From positions 21,196,400-21,260,399 of the forward strand of contig NC_134828.1 in the NCBI RefSeq assembly GCF_004210375.1: 64,000 bases of DNA, written 5' to 3'. The position numbers were made by a program, and so were the translations under genes. Source of the DNA: Tachypleus tridentatus (Eukaryota; Arthropoda; Merostomata; Xiphosura; Limulidae). Position 1 is the first letter of the stretch. Each line of letters starts with the position of its first letter. A model generated the notes under the pieces. The model saw nothing but the letters and a program-made list of their open reading frames with translations, was not told the DNA's origin and did not search any database. Below are positions 36,841-47,679 of the stretch, piece after piece.

Positions 36841-37554
36841 ACTCAGAATATTATTTTTACACAGTTGCTCTATATGAATGACTTACACAGGTTTACTTCT
36901 TATGCGCCTCAGTAAATTTTCCATCGTATTATTTAAACATTACGGTATCAGACAGCACATTTTTTACAATGTTTTACACACATAGAAAAGAAATGACTTA
37001 ATTAAAGTTCTTCAAGTGTGTATTAATAGATGAGTAAGAACGAATCAACTTCCTAATGTACAGTAATGGACACTTGTTTTCCTAATTAACATTACTGTTT
37101 AAAGTACTTGTAAGGTCAAATAATCCAGAAAAGAAAAACTGTCGCCACTGATAAGGACTCGTGGGTTTTGCTGCAGTGAAAGCACGTTGCTTGTCGCATC
37201 GATTCTGAACATCCGTCAATTCTCGTTTACGTTAGAGTGTTTCTGTTAACAAAAGTATTGTCATTACGTGCCACGTTTTAGGTTCTACAACGTGTCAATA
37301 GGAACGTCTACTTGTCCTCTACTCATAACTTTATACCTACCCACTGAAGTTAGGGGACAAAAAGCACTTTATTCCTCAATGTATGTATACAATCAATTTC
37401 TTTTAAATATATGAAACATATAATTTATTCAGATTTTTTTCGATATATTCATATTAAAAAATCACAACAAAAGGTTTTCGATGGTTTACTAAAATTACTC
37501 TTTCGTTTTATTAAGTTTATTCTGAAAGTAAGTTATCCTTATTTTTAATAATGC
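36841..37554. other. Unique arm sequence
   Basis: No exon recognised. Confidence 0.4.
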
Positions 37555-37835
37555 TTTGTTTGTTTTGGAATTTCGCACAAAGCAATTCGAGGGCTATCTG
37601 TGCTAGCCGTCCCTAATTTAGCAGTGTAAGACTAGAGGGAAGGCAGCTAGTCATCACCACCCACCGCCAACTCTTGGGCTATTCTTTTACCAACGAATAA
37701 TGGGATTGACCGTTACATTATAACGCCCCCACGGCTGGGAGGGTGAGCATGCTTTGGCGCGACTCGGGCGCGAACCCGCGACCCTCAGATTACGAAGCGC
37801 ACGCCTTAACGCGCCAGGCCATGCCAGGCCCTGTA
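37555..37835 (-). mobile_element. tRNA-derived SINE (family A), full length
   Basis: Antisense copy, TTTGTTTTGGAATTTCGCAC to GCCAGGCCATGCCAGGCC. Shared with the right arm (42265-42541). Confidence 0.92.
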
Positions 37836-38104
37836 ATAAGACAGTTGTATGTCATTATACACATGATTATTAAAAACTGTTTAATTAAAAAAAAAACCCG
37901 AAGAGTTATACAGAAACTAGAGGGAAAGTTTAAAAGTGTTTAATTTCAGCTACAAATCCCTATTTTCACTCGAACCTTTAATTTGTTTATTTTTGTCACG
38001 AATTTTCATTTTAAGCTGTTTAACTTCTTTCTATAATTTGATGAAAATATGTATCCCACTTCTTAATATTAATTATTTTGATAATCGTTTTATATTCACA
38101 TATA

Positions 38105-38276
38105 TCCATGATGGACATAAACCTGTCTAATGGCAAGTGTACTTTTAGATTGGTCCATCATGGACATAAACCTGTCTCATGGCAAGTGTACTATTTATAT
38201 TGGTTCATCATGGACATAAATCTGTCTAATGGCAAGAGTACTATTTAGATTGGTTCATGGAGACTGGATGTAATTG
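38105..38276. repeat. ~57-bp tandem repeat, 3 units (left arm)
   Basis: Units CATCATGGACATAAACCTGT, CTAATGGCAAGTGTACTATT, TAGATTGGTT. Two units in the right arm (about 41888-41995). Confidence 0.85.
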
Positions 38277-38543
38277 ATATCTCATGCACCAACAGTGTGT
38301 TGTATCGTGATACACATACCAAATGTTATATATATGATTTTAAAATATCCACAGCTACTATAGTTATATATTTAATGTATATACCTTTTTTTCACCTGTA
38401 CCTACTAGATTAGTACAATTGATTGGTAATGACAATATTTTTTTCTTGTATGATGAACAAGATGTTGCTTTTTGTTTCTTTTTGCAGTGTTTTATAAGTG
38501 TTTTGAAGGTATATTTTTTTAGTAATTAATTAAATATTTGCAG
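38277..38543 (+). other. Intron before STK11 exon 7
   Basis: AT-rich; ends in acceptor aatatttgcag. Earlier kinase exons not found between here and 29.3 kb. Confidence 0.5.
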
Positions 38544-38601
38544 GTATGCTACAGAAAGATCCTCAACATAGGCTGGCTATTAAACAGATAAGACAACATG
38601 A
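38544..38601 (+). CDS. STK11: STK11/LKB1 kinase, exon 7 equivalent (left copy)
   Basis: Exon of 58 nt: GT completes a Gly codon, then MLQKDPQHRLAIKQIRQH, then GA of the next codon, then donor gtgagt. LKB1 in vertebrates reads [20 protein letters not shown] at this place, the C-lobe subdomain XI with the invariant Arg. As I recall, human STK11 exon 7 is also 58 nt with the same phases, so the exon structure agrees. LKB1 is the master kinase that activates AMPK-family kinases with STRAD and MO25. Upstream exons were not found on the plus strand of this arm. A probable exon 8 follows at 39200. An inverted second copy of this exon lies at 41549-41606. Confidence 0.85.
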
Positions 38602-39199
38602 GTGAGTAAAAGAAAAGATTTTTTATAAGACATTGGATTCTTTGTTTAATATTAGAGGTTGGTGCCATCTATCTTATCTGTTAAAGACTTGGTTACAGAA
38701 TTTAGATTGTTGATACAAATTGATACAAGAAATCACAAAAATGTATTTTCCACAATTGACAGTTAGATGTGTTTGTATTGTAAAGCTGTATCATAAGTAG
38801 TCCATCACAATGTGACGAATTTTGTGCCCACAAATTCACACGTTTATAATTATCTGCTGAATTCCGATTGGAATGATCATGCTGTTGATTGGTAGCCTTA
38901 TTTCTTAAGATTGCTGCAGTTTATATTGGTGTTTAACAGTTAACTTAATAAAGTATAGTAGAAGTAGGCCAGTCCAAGACTAACAGGTTGGTACGAGGCT
39001 ACAAGTGAGTGCTAGCCTAGCGAGTGTGTATCAACATTGTATGACAATTTTTTTATTGTATGATTTAGATTTTAAAAATGGCTCACTCCTCATGTACCTG
39101 TGCCTTTAACTAAAGTTGGTTAAATTTGTTGAAAAGATAGCAGTTTGTAGAATTTAAGTGAAACTTTGGAAAAAAAACAAAACAACCACTTAAATACAG
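38602..39199 (+). other. Intron; contains the palindrome breakpoint
   Basis: Identical to the mirrored right-arm intron up to 38714, then unrelated to it. Acceptor aaatacag at 39199. Confidence 0.6.
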
Positions 39200-39386
39200 G
39201 GTGGTCCAAAAGAAATCATCTGATGAAGTTTCCATTACCAATTGACATGTCACCAAACACAAGTGGTTATGAAAGGATCTACTTAAAATCACCATCAGTA
39301 ACTGTTCGTGTCCTTCTTTATTTTGCCTCATCCTGTACAGAAAAGGATTTTCATGAGTTGATAGCATTTGTATATAGAATTGAAAA
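39200..39386 (+). CDS. STK11: Probable STK11/LKB1 exon 8, diverged or frameshifted
   Basis: Between an acceptor (taaatacag) and a donor (gtaatg at 39387), 187 nt; human exon 8 is, as I recall, 188 nt. The best frame reads WSKRNHLMKFPLPIDMSPNT, compared with the LKB1 pattern W(F)RKKHP…PVPIPPSPDT that follows IRQHS. W, basic-basic, H, P-(V/L)-P-I and S-P-.-T line up with one gap. Later SVTVRVLLYF loosely resembles the MTVVPYLEDLH segment. The phase is off by one: the W codon is preceded by two bases where one is expected, and the exon is one base short. So there is either a one-base error, a decayed exon, or my match is partly chance. It exists only once; the minus-strand STK11 copy lacks it. 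Confidence 0.42.
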
Positions 39387-41197
39387 GTAATGTTTTTTTT
39401 TGTAAAGATGTGTTAAAAGATTTAGAGAAGCTCAACCCTGGGCTTATAATTATCTAATTAATTATTCAAATTCCATTGCCAATACAATTTTTAAGATGAT
39501 TGTTTAGGAAGAAGTAAATGTTTACTTCTTGTTATGATGAATCTTAGATTGAAGTTAATTATAGTTATGGTGGAACTGAATACCTGTTTAATACCATCAC
39601 ACATGGATGTTCCATACACTAATCCATCTGGAACAAGAAATATAAAAATTACTTCAAAGTATTATTGTTGTTACACACAAAAAACACAATAAAACAATGT
39701 GTATTAACTAACTGGTCCCTCTTAAACAAGAGACTCACAAAAAACATAAACAAACACTGCAACCTAATAAAGATTTTGAAATGTTACAAAACAGTGAAAT
39801 GAAAATACATGTTCTCTAGTTGCATCAAGAAAGATGTAATAGTTCAATTGTATGCAAGAACCCAACATACACTCATTTTCCCTCTTTGACAAACTCAGAA
39901 ATGGCATAAATGTAATAATGTTTTAAAGCTAGCTTCTACATTCACAGTTAGTTTTTCCCTATAAACAAAATCACAACCTATACCTACTGCCTAAAAAAGG
40001 AAGTGTCTAGTACCTCTGAAGTTGTCTTGTCAAGTCTAATTTCTTCAGTTTCAAACACCAATAACACTAGAAGTTTAAAAACAGACTACAATATTGCTCT
40101 TGCAGACATTTAGGTAAAATAATCCCCGTATAAAGACGTATTTTACGAGTGTTACAAAGCGTACTTCACCACAACAGATTTGTGATGAAGTCAAAGATTC
40201 ACTTTTGTGTACAGTTTATATGAAAACATCCTAAAAACAACGAGTAGAACACGGCATAATCAATAGTAACAAACATTCTTTTTGTAACTTTGACAATTCA
40301 AATAGGTTTTTGTTCAAAATGTAGCACAAGAAGTCATACACTATTTTCTTAATAATCAGATTGTTTGAACATGTTACACACAATGGCTTTTCTCACATGG
40401 ACTCCGAACCAAGTATTATAAAAGTATTCATTTATCATTGTTGTGACTTTAAATTAAACATTATGTTGTACATGAATAAATTACAATCTTTTTATTGAAT
40501 AAAGTTTATAGTTAACTAAACTGTAGTAACTAATTAATCACTGAGGCATTCTTGCTAAAGCTCAGAAAAACACTTGAAACTGAGACATTATTAAAGAATA
40601 TACGAATGGCATAGTATAGGTATGATATGTGGTTATCTTAGAACATATTAGGTTTCATCTGTTAACCTGTGAGGTTTCAAATACTAAAACTGTGAAAGAA
40701 AACATAAAATGATTACATTGAATTATCAAAACCCTAAGCCTGTTTAAAGAAAACTCAAACAGCTATCACCTTTGATAAGCGATCAGTTTTCTTTTATCAG
40801 TTCTCTGGAAGTTGTGGTTAAATACTAAAACACAAAACCTGTAATAATAAATGTATTCCATACTTGACTAACAGGTTTTAGTTTATGCTAATTTCTTTAA
40901 ATGAATCTTTAACTAGCAATAAGATACTGGGGAGACTTTCTTTAATAGAAAATGTTTAAGAACTGTCTTACTAAGCTGATTTTTCTTAACTTGCTTAAAA
41001 ATTCCTTGTTTCTGCTACATGTTCTTTCCTTGTTTGTTAAGGAACATTTAAAGTTAGGAGTACAACAGTTAAAAAATACTGGAAACAGTACATTCAGGAA
41101 GCTTATGTTCCAAACTGACTTTCTCCACAGCTGGATGAGCTCGGTATCCTGCAGTTTGAGTAACTCTAAGGGAAATCTCCAAACAACTTTCTTGTTG
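39387..41197. other. Spacer between the arms; 3' UTR-like, orientation switch inside
   Basis: AT-rich, no repeat shared with the arms. Plus-strand STK11 exons end before it and the minus-strand STK11 stop codon lies at its right edge, so the change of orientation must fall in here. The right part is expected to be 3' UTR of the minus-strand copy. Overlapping frames near 40942-41287 on both strands are shadows of the last STK11 exon. Confidence 0.5.
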
Positions 41198-41307
41198 TCA
41201 AGACTGCTTACACGAACTGAACCTTTTAACACTTATACAACTAGGAAGCTTCCGTTTAGGTTTCTTGTTCCGTTTCTTGGAAGATGAAGCATCCATCTGA
41301 CGCATTT
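41198..41307 (-). CDS. STK11: STK11/LKB1 C-terminal exon with PKA site and prenylation box
   Basis: Minus-strand exon: acceptor ttattttctcag, two bases, then MRQMDASSSKKRNKKPKRK, then LPSCISVKRFSSCKQS and TGA (complement of 41198-41200). The end KRFSSCKQS matches the vertebrate LKB1 terminus RRLSACKQQ. It has a basic-basic-hydrophobic-Ser (PKA/RSK site) followed by a CAAX-type CKQS farnesylation box, which anchors the kinase to membranes. The start phase (two bases) equals that of human exon 9. Exon 7 on this strand lies only 241 nt upstream (41549-41606) with no exon 8 between, and joining 7 directly to this exon breaks the frame. So this copy has lost exon 8 or is a chimeric assembly. Confidence 0.88.
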
Positions 41308-41548
41308 CTGAGAAAATAACACCGTTAGAGTTCACACTCGTATCATTCAGAAGAGATAATTAACTTTACTTTTAAAATATTATTTATGTATAAAAATACA
41401 AAGAAAACAAAAACTGTTTCCCTGGCAGATCAATCATCAACAATCTAAATTCTGTAACCAAGTCTTTAACAGATAAGATAGATGGCACCAACCTCTAATA
41501 TTAAACAAAGAATCCAATGTCTTATAAAAAATCTTTTCTTTTACTCAC
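41308..41548 (-). other. Short intron of the minus-strand STK11 copy, with homology breakpoint
   Basis: From 41436 upward it mirrors the left arm; 41308-41435 is unique. An exon of about 188 nt is expected within this interval and is not there. Confidence 0.6.
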
Positions 41549-41606
41549 TCATGTTGTCTTATCTGTTTAATAGCCAGCCTATGTTGAGGATCTTTCTGTA
41601 GCATAC
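41549..41606 (-). CDS. STK11: STK11/LKB1 kinase, exon 7 equivalent (right copy)
   Basis: Exact mirror of 38544-38601: 58 nt, acceptor atttgcag, donor gtgagt, encoding MLQKDPQHRLAIKQIRQH. On this strand the next exon found is the C-terminal exon at 41198-41307. The preceding exons (catalytic core, 1-6) should be at higher coordinates on the minus strand. None is recognisable before the plus-strand PDZ exon at 50413. Confidence 0.85.
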
Positions 41607-41887
41607 CTGCAAATATTTAATTAATTACTAAAAAAATATACCTTCAAAACACTTATAAAACACTGCAAAAAGAAACAAAAAGCAACATCTTGTTCATCAT
41701 ACAAGAAAAAAATATTGTCATTACCAATCAATTGTACTAATCTAGTAGGTACAGGTGAAAAAAAGGTATATACATTAAATATATAACTATAGTAGCTATG
41801 GATATTTTAAAATCATATATATAACATTTGGTATGTGTATCACGATACAACACACTGTTGGTGCATGAGATATCAATTACATCCAGT
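41607..41887. other. Unique arm sequence (mirror of 38277-38543)
   Basis: No extra feature. Confidence 0.5.
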
Positions 41888-41995
41888 CTCCATGAACCAA
41901 TCTAAATAGTACTCTTGCCATTAGACAGATTTATGTCCATGATGGACCAATATAAATAGTACACTTGCCATTAGACAGGTTTATGTCCATCATGG
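41888..41995. repeat. ~57-bp tandem repeat, 2 units (right arm)
   Basis: Mirror of 38105-38276 with one unit fewer. Confidence 0.8.
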
Positions 41996-42264
41996 ATATA
42001 TGTGAATATAAAACGATTATCAAAATAATTAATATTAAGAAGTGGGATACATATTTTCATCAAATTATAGAAAGAAGTTAAACAGCTTAAAATGAAAATT
42101 CGTGACAAAAATAAACAAATTAAAGGTTCGAGGAAAATAGGATTTGTAGCTGAAATTAAACACTTTTAAACTTTCCCTCTAGTTTCTGTATAACTCTTCG
42201 GGTTTTTTTTAATTAAACAGTTTTAATAATCATGTGTATAATGACATACAACTGTCTTATTACA

Positions 42265-42541
42265 GGGCCTGGCATGGCCTGGCGCGTTAAGGCGTGCGCT
42301 TCGTAATCTGAGGGTCGCGGGTTCGCGCCCGAGTCGCGCCAAAGCATGCTCACCCTCCCAGCCGTGGGGGCGTTATAATGTAACGGTCAATCCCATTATT
42401 CGTTGGTAAAAGAATAGCCCAAGAGTTGGCGGTGGGTGGTGATGACTAGCTGCCTTCCCTCTAGTCTTACACTGCTAAATTAGGGACGGCTAGCACAGAT
42501 AGCCCTCGAATTGCTTTGTGCGAAATTCCAAAACAAACAAA
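42265..42541 (+). mobile_element. tRNA-derived SINE (family A), right-arm copy
   Basis: Sense copy starting GGCCTGGCATGGCCTGGCGC, box B GGGTTCGCGCCC, tail GCGAAATTCCAAAACAAACA. Mirror of 37555-37835. Confidence 0.92.
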
Positions 42542-43259
42542 GCATTATTAAAAATAAGGATAACTTACTTTCAGAATAAACTTAATAAAACGAAAGAGTA
42601 ATTTTAGTAAACCATCGAAAACCTTTTGTTGTGATTTTTTAATATGAATATATCGAAAAAATCTGAATAAATTATATGTTTCATATATTTAAAAGAAATT
42701 GATTGTATACATACATTGAGGAATAAAGTGCTTTTTGTCCCCTAACTTCAGTGGGTAGGTATAAAGTTATGAGTAGAGGACAAGTAGACGTTCCTATTGA
42801 CACGTTGTAGAACCTAAAACGTGGCACGTAATGACAATACTTTGTTAACAGAAACACTCTAACGTAAACGAGAATTGACGGATGTTCAGAATCGATGCGA
42901 CAAGCAACGTGCTTTCACTGCAGCAAAACCCACGAGTCCTTATCAGTGGCGACAGTTTTTCTTTTCTGGATTATTTGACCTTACAAGTACTTTAAACAGT
43001 AATGTTAATTAGGAAAACAAGTGTCCATTACTGTACATTAGGAAGTTGATTCGTTCTTACTCATCTATTAATACACACTTGAAGAACTTTAATTAAGTCA
43101 TTTCTTTTCTATGTGTGTAAAACATTGTAAAAATGTGCTGTCTGATACCGTAATGTTTAAATAATACGATGGAAAATTTACTGAGGCGCATAAGAAGTAA
43201 ACCTGTGTAAGTCATTCATATAGAGCAACTGTGTAAAAATAATATTCTGAGTCACTCCA
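42542..43259. other. Unique arm sequence
   Basis: Mirror of 36841-37554; no exon recognised. Confidence 0.4.
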
Positions 43260-43475
43260 GCACTATCTACTCTGGCCATCCTTAATACGGAGACAGACTT
43301 CAGGGAAGGTAGTCAGTATCACATACCGCCCATCTGTGAGCTACTCTAATCGATTATTGTGATTCGAATCTCATTCTTATAACGGATCCACGGGCTCAAA
43401 GGTCAGAGCACAAATTTCTTTGGCGGTAACGTAACTCGAACCACAGAACCTCGGATCTACAGTCCGGCATAATAA
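43260..43475 (-). mobile_element. tRNA-like SINE (family D), right-arm copy
   Basis: Mirror of 36625-36840; antisense GTAACTCGAACCACAGAACC is the box B region. Confidence 0.6.
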
Positions 43476-44085
43476 AGTTTGCCTAATAACGTATTTTACA
43501 CCTGCTAAAAGTTTATAAGGTGTCCTCGTTACATTCATACACGTTCTAATTATAAAACATTCAATTAGGTTTAACCGTCTAACTATATTCTTATATGATT
43601 GTAAATCAGCGCCTTCTCATTGTGTTTTATAAAATCTTCACGACCTGGGTAGGAGCAACTTGAATTATTGGTGTCTTGAATAGTCGCACAAATCTGAACA
43701 CTGTTTCTAAAATAGGGCTGAAAGAAGGCGGCAGCGAGTGAACAGCACCCATCAAGTTTAAATAAAATAATGTGATTTAACAGCCCCTCCCACCCCAGTA
43801 GTAATCCCAAAATCTTATAACTCAAAAATTTGGTTTCGATACACATAGTTGTCGTAGCACAGATAGCATATTATTCAGCTGCTTTGCTTAACAACAACCA
43901 TTCAAACAAAACTGTCGCTTTTTAAAAATCATTCACGACTCCAAAGTACGAAGCCCGATCTTGCGCAACGGGACAGAAACATTGGATCCTTCAATTCAAA
44001 TTCCGATACTCAAACCACTCGGTCACTCACAGTCAGCAAAAGGAAAACGTCACCTCGAGAATGAATTGAAATTTTATCGTAGTTA

Positions 44086-44341
44086 ATGGCCAGGTAGTTA
44101 AGACACTCGACTCGTAATCCGAGGGTCACGGGTTCGAATCCGCGTCACACCAAACATGGTCGCCCTTTCAGTCGTGAGGACGTTATAATGTTACGGTCAA
44201 TCCCATTATTCGATGGTAAAAAAGTAGCCCAAGAGTTGGCGGTGGAAGTAATGACTAACTGCCTTCCCTTTAGTCTTACACTGCTAAATTAGGGACGGCT
44301 GGCGCAGATAGCCCTGTTGTGGCGAAATTCAAAACCAACCA
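44086..44341 (+). mobile_element. tRNA-derived SINE (family A), right-arm copy
   Basis: Mirror of 35753-36009, with the same TSD in complement (TCGTAGTTA). Confidence 0.9.
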
Positions 44342-45639
44342 GTCGTAGTTAGTATTCAATCATTAAATAAAATCTAAATACCAAACTTTTAATACTGAAG
44401 TAGATTAACCGAAGTTTATTAACTTTCCTTAATGTATTTGAGGTTCATTTTATTCCGTATGTAAAGTTGTTAACCTTGGATTCAACAAACAGGTTATTCT
44501 TCTGGTAGTTTATAATTCATTACTTCTGACCCACGTTTATTGTAAAGGACTTGAGTATTCTGAAGTCAAAGGGTTAGGTTCTTGTCCTTCCACTGTTTAG
44601 ATCAAAATATTTTTCTTCACGCTGTCATAACAAAAGCCAAGCCTATTTTTGCTTTCTCTGTTTACTGATTTAACAGATCCTTACTCTATGCAGACAAGTG
44701 CTTTCTTTATCTGTTGTTCACGTTAAGCAGAGAAAACATTCTCAGTTATACATCTAGAAGCCGTATCCATGTTTTTCTTTTAATCAAAATTAGATTTCAT
44801 TTTGATATGTGTGTGTGAAGGACAGGAATAAGGCTTAGTGTGACTCTAGATTTGAACCTATATGGCTTATACATCAATCCGGTACTGTGTGTGTGATTGT
44901 TTATTTAATAACAGGTCAGTTTTGTTTCCATTCCTTTAAACATTTGTTCATACAGCATTTTTTCGTAATGAGCTGTCCATACCTTGTTTTAAAGAGCACA
45001 TTGTATTTTTTAAAATTATATTTTATCATATCTTAATTAACTAACTTCGAAACACCTCAAGAAGCTATCACAGTTAAGTTCTGAAAAAAAACAACTGATC
45101 ACAGTCACTTCACTGGTCAGTGTATAAGCAATGTATCACGTAGTTATCAATCGAATTGCACGAAGAAGAAAACTCACACACACACAAACATACAATAGAA
45201 TTTCCTCCTAATACACATGAGAATCGCAAACCGTTAAAATATATTCAATTAGTTCACATATACTAATGATAAACTAAGACTGATAGCCTTGGTTAATAGA
45301 AAACTGCAGCCGACTTATTATTGAATGACAAAGGAGGTGACCATTCTTAAAATATCGTAAAATCATGTATTTTACAAGAAACCGTGAGACTCCGGACATT
45401 TTTATACATCTGTATTTTATTTTGTAACTGTTGTTATGTATAACTGGACTACTATGTAATTGGATGAAAACAACGTAAATAACTGTGAGAGCCTGTCACA
45501 CTGTTATAATTGGTTCTTTGTGCTGTTCACCTAGAAAATCAACAATTCCTTTTACGAAATATCTATATATTAAAACGATTCATCAAAAACGTTAATCCAT
45601 GTCACATACAGCTTGGTGAAGTAATGTATCTGTAAAATA
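44342..45639. other. Unique arm sequence
   Basis: Mirror of 34471-35743; no exon recognised. Confidence 0.4.
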
Positions 45640-46060
45640 AAGCTGTTATTTTAGTGTTAAGTACTACTTCGTAAGGTTATGTGTTATATTAAACACCACC
45701 AAAGTAATACAGCTGTAAAGTGGTCGGTCAAGCTGTTATTTTAGTGTTAAGTACTATTTCATAAGGTCATGTGTTATATTAAACACCACAAAAGTAATAC
45801 AGCTGTAAAGTGGTCGGTCAAGCTGTTATTTTAGTGTTAAATGCTACTTCATAAGGTCATGTGTTATATTAAACACCACAAAAGTAATACAGCTGTAAAG
45901 TGGTCAGTCAAGCTGTTATTTTAGAGTTAAATGCTACTTCATAAGGTCATGTGTTATATTAAACACCACAAAAGTAATACAGCTGTAAAGTGGTCGGTCA
46001 AGCTGTTATTTTGGAGTTAAATGCTACTTCATAAGGTTATGTGTTATTTAATCAAGGTAC
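45640..46060. repeat. ~90-bp tandem repeat, about 5 units (right copy)
   Basis: Mirror of 34060-34470. Confidence 0.9.
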
Positions 46061-46443
46061 TTCATAAAAATCAACCGAAAATCACAACTTACTTTCACCA
46101 TAGAGACCAATACAACCACCAACCAAGAATCCTAGTGGCTGGCTTACCCTGTTATTTGTTCTCGATAGTATTTTGTTCTCAAAATACGATACAGTATGAA
46201 TAATGTGAAATCATTGGTGACTTTGAAATGTAATTTTATCAAAAACATTCCAGTTTCATTTACTGTCCTGTTAAGGCAACATATTACCAACTAAAAACTG
46301 AATTATAAACCTCTTGGTAATTATTTCTGATAATAGCGACAAACTTGTATTTGTTTCCCGTATTGGCTTCTAAACATAACAAGGGTTGATATCCAATTAT
46401 AGATTAAAAACACAACAACATCTATTTGTCTTTATTGACTTGT

Positions 46444-46712
46444 GACCGTCATAGCCAGATGGTTAGGGCGCTCGACTTGTATGAGGGCCACAGGTTCAAA
46501 TCCTCGTCGTACTAAACATGCTCGCTCTTTCACTCAAAATGATGTTATAACGTGACGATCAATCTCACTATTCGTTGGTAAAAGAGTAGTCCAAGAGTTG
46601 CGGTGGGTGGTGATGACTAGCTGCCTACCCTCTAGTTTTACACTGCTAAATTCGGGACGGCTAACGCAGGTTGCTCTCGTGTAGCTTTGCGCAAAATTCA
46701 AAAACAAAGAAA
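46444..46712 (+). mobile_element. tRNA-derived SINE (family A), right-arm copy
   Basis: Mirror of 33387-33656, flanked by CTTTATTGACTT on both sides. Confidence 0.9.
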
Positions 46713-47069
46713 CTTTATTGACTTCGCGCGTTATTACTAAGTGTATCGTTTGGCTAATTGTACTGCTGGTGTTAAATTCTTGTCTCACTCAGAAAGTCAC
46801 GCTAATAGAAATACCTGACATCTAGAACTTAAAGTAAAGTAACAACAAATGAAAGTGATGTGAACAAAGAGGTGAACACCACGAAACCTCAAACTGTTGT
46901 TAAACATAACCGCCACACAATCAGCCAACCAACTTCTCAAGAAATGTAACAGTTGTTTACATCTGAACTAGTAATTTAGGGAGAGTTTACCTAAATATGG
47001 AAGTTTTTAATGAGTTTTAGTTATTAAAAACAGTTTCCCTCTCTCTTATCTGGTACACATCAGATCTCA
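46713..47069. other. Unique arm sequence
   Basis: Mirror of 33031-33374. Confidence 0.4.
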
Positions 47070-47145
47070 TTCACTAATCCCCATTAATAGCACAGCGGTA
47101 TGTTTAAGAACATACAACGCTAGGAACCGGGTTTTGATACTAGTT
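47070..47145 (+). mobile_element. tRNA-like SINE (family C), head fragment, right copy
   Basis: AATAGCACAGCGGTATGTTT, ACAACGCTAGGAACCGGGTT, TTGATACT. Confidence 0.65.
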
Positions 47146-47149
47146 GTTA

Positions 47150-47515
47150 TATATATAGTTATATATATAACTATATATTTGTATGTACATATATACAGAC
47201 AGATTGCATAACTATATATTTGTATGTATATATAGAGAGACAGATTGCATAACTATATATTTGTATGTATATATAAAGAGACAGATTGCATAACTATATA
47301 TTTGTATGTATATATAGAGAGACAGATTGCATAACTATATATTTGTATGTATATATAAAGAGACAGATTGCATAACTATATATTTGTATGTATATATATA
47401 TAGACAGATTGCATTACTATATATTTGTATGTATATATATAGAGACAGATTGCATAACTATATATTTGTATGTACATATATAGAGACAGATTGCATAACT
47501 ATATATTTCTATATA
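47150..47515. repeat. AT-rich ~58-bp minisatellite, 7-8 units (right copy)
   Basis: Mirror of 32630-32945 but with more units (ATATTTGTATGTATATATAG, AGACAGATTGCATAACTAT). Short frames on the plus strand are repeat artefacts. Confidence 0.9.
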
Positions 47516-47679
47516 TTTTTAGCATGGCGGCCTTTCTAGTCTCGCTGATTTCCTTCAACAGTAGGTTTTTCACACAAACGGCGTCATTAGCTGTGTTTTG
47601 CAGTACGGTCGATTTATTTTGGGGATATATGATGAAATTTATACTTTGGTATAAGAAGTAAGTTTATCAGTTATTAAAC

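Larger units (their letters stand above)
19010..38714. repeat. Left arm of a giant inverted repeat
   Basis: Sequence from the contig start to 38714 recurs in reverse complement at 41436-58005. Markers in inverse order: PDZ exon 29223-29323 versus 50413-50513; Tc1 remnant 31725-32470 versus 47680-48425; the 87-codon frame 36249-36512 versus 43583-43846, identical in translation; STK11 exon 38544-38601 versus 41549-41606. Homology ends after TTTAGATTGTTGAT at 38714. Confidence 0.95.

Noticed and set aside
40942-41287. Overlapping 96- and 111-codon frames on both strands
   Set aside because: Wrong frames over the real STK11 C-terminal exon and its 3' UTR.
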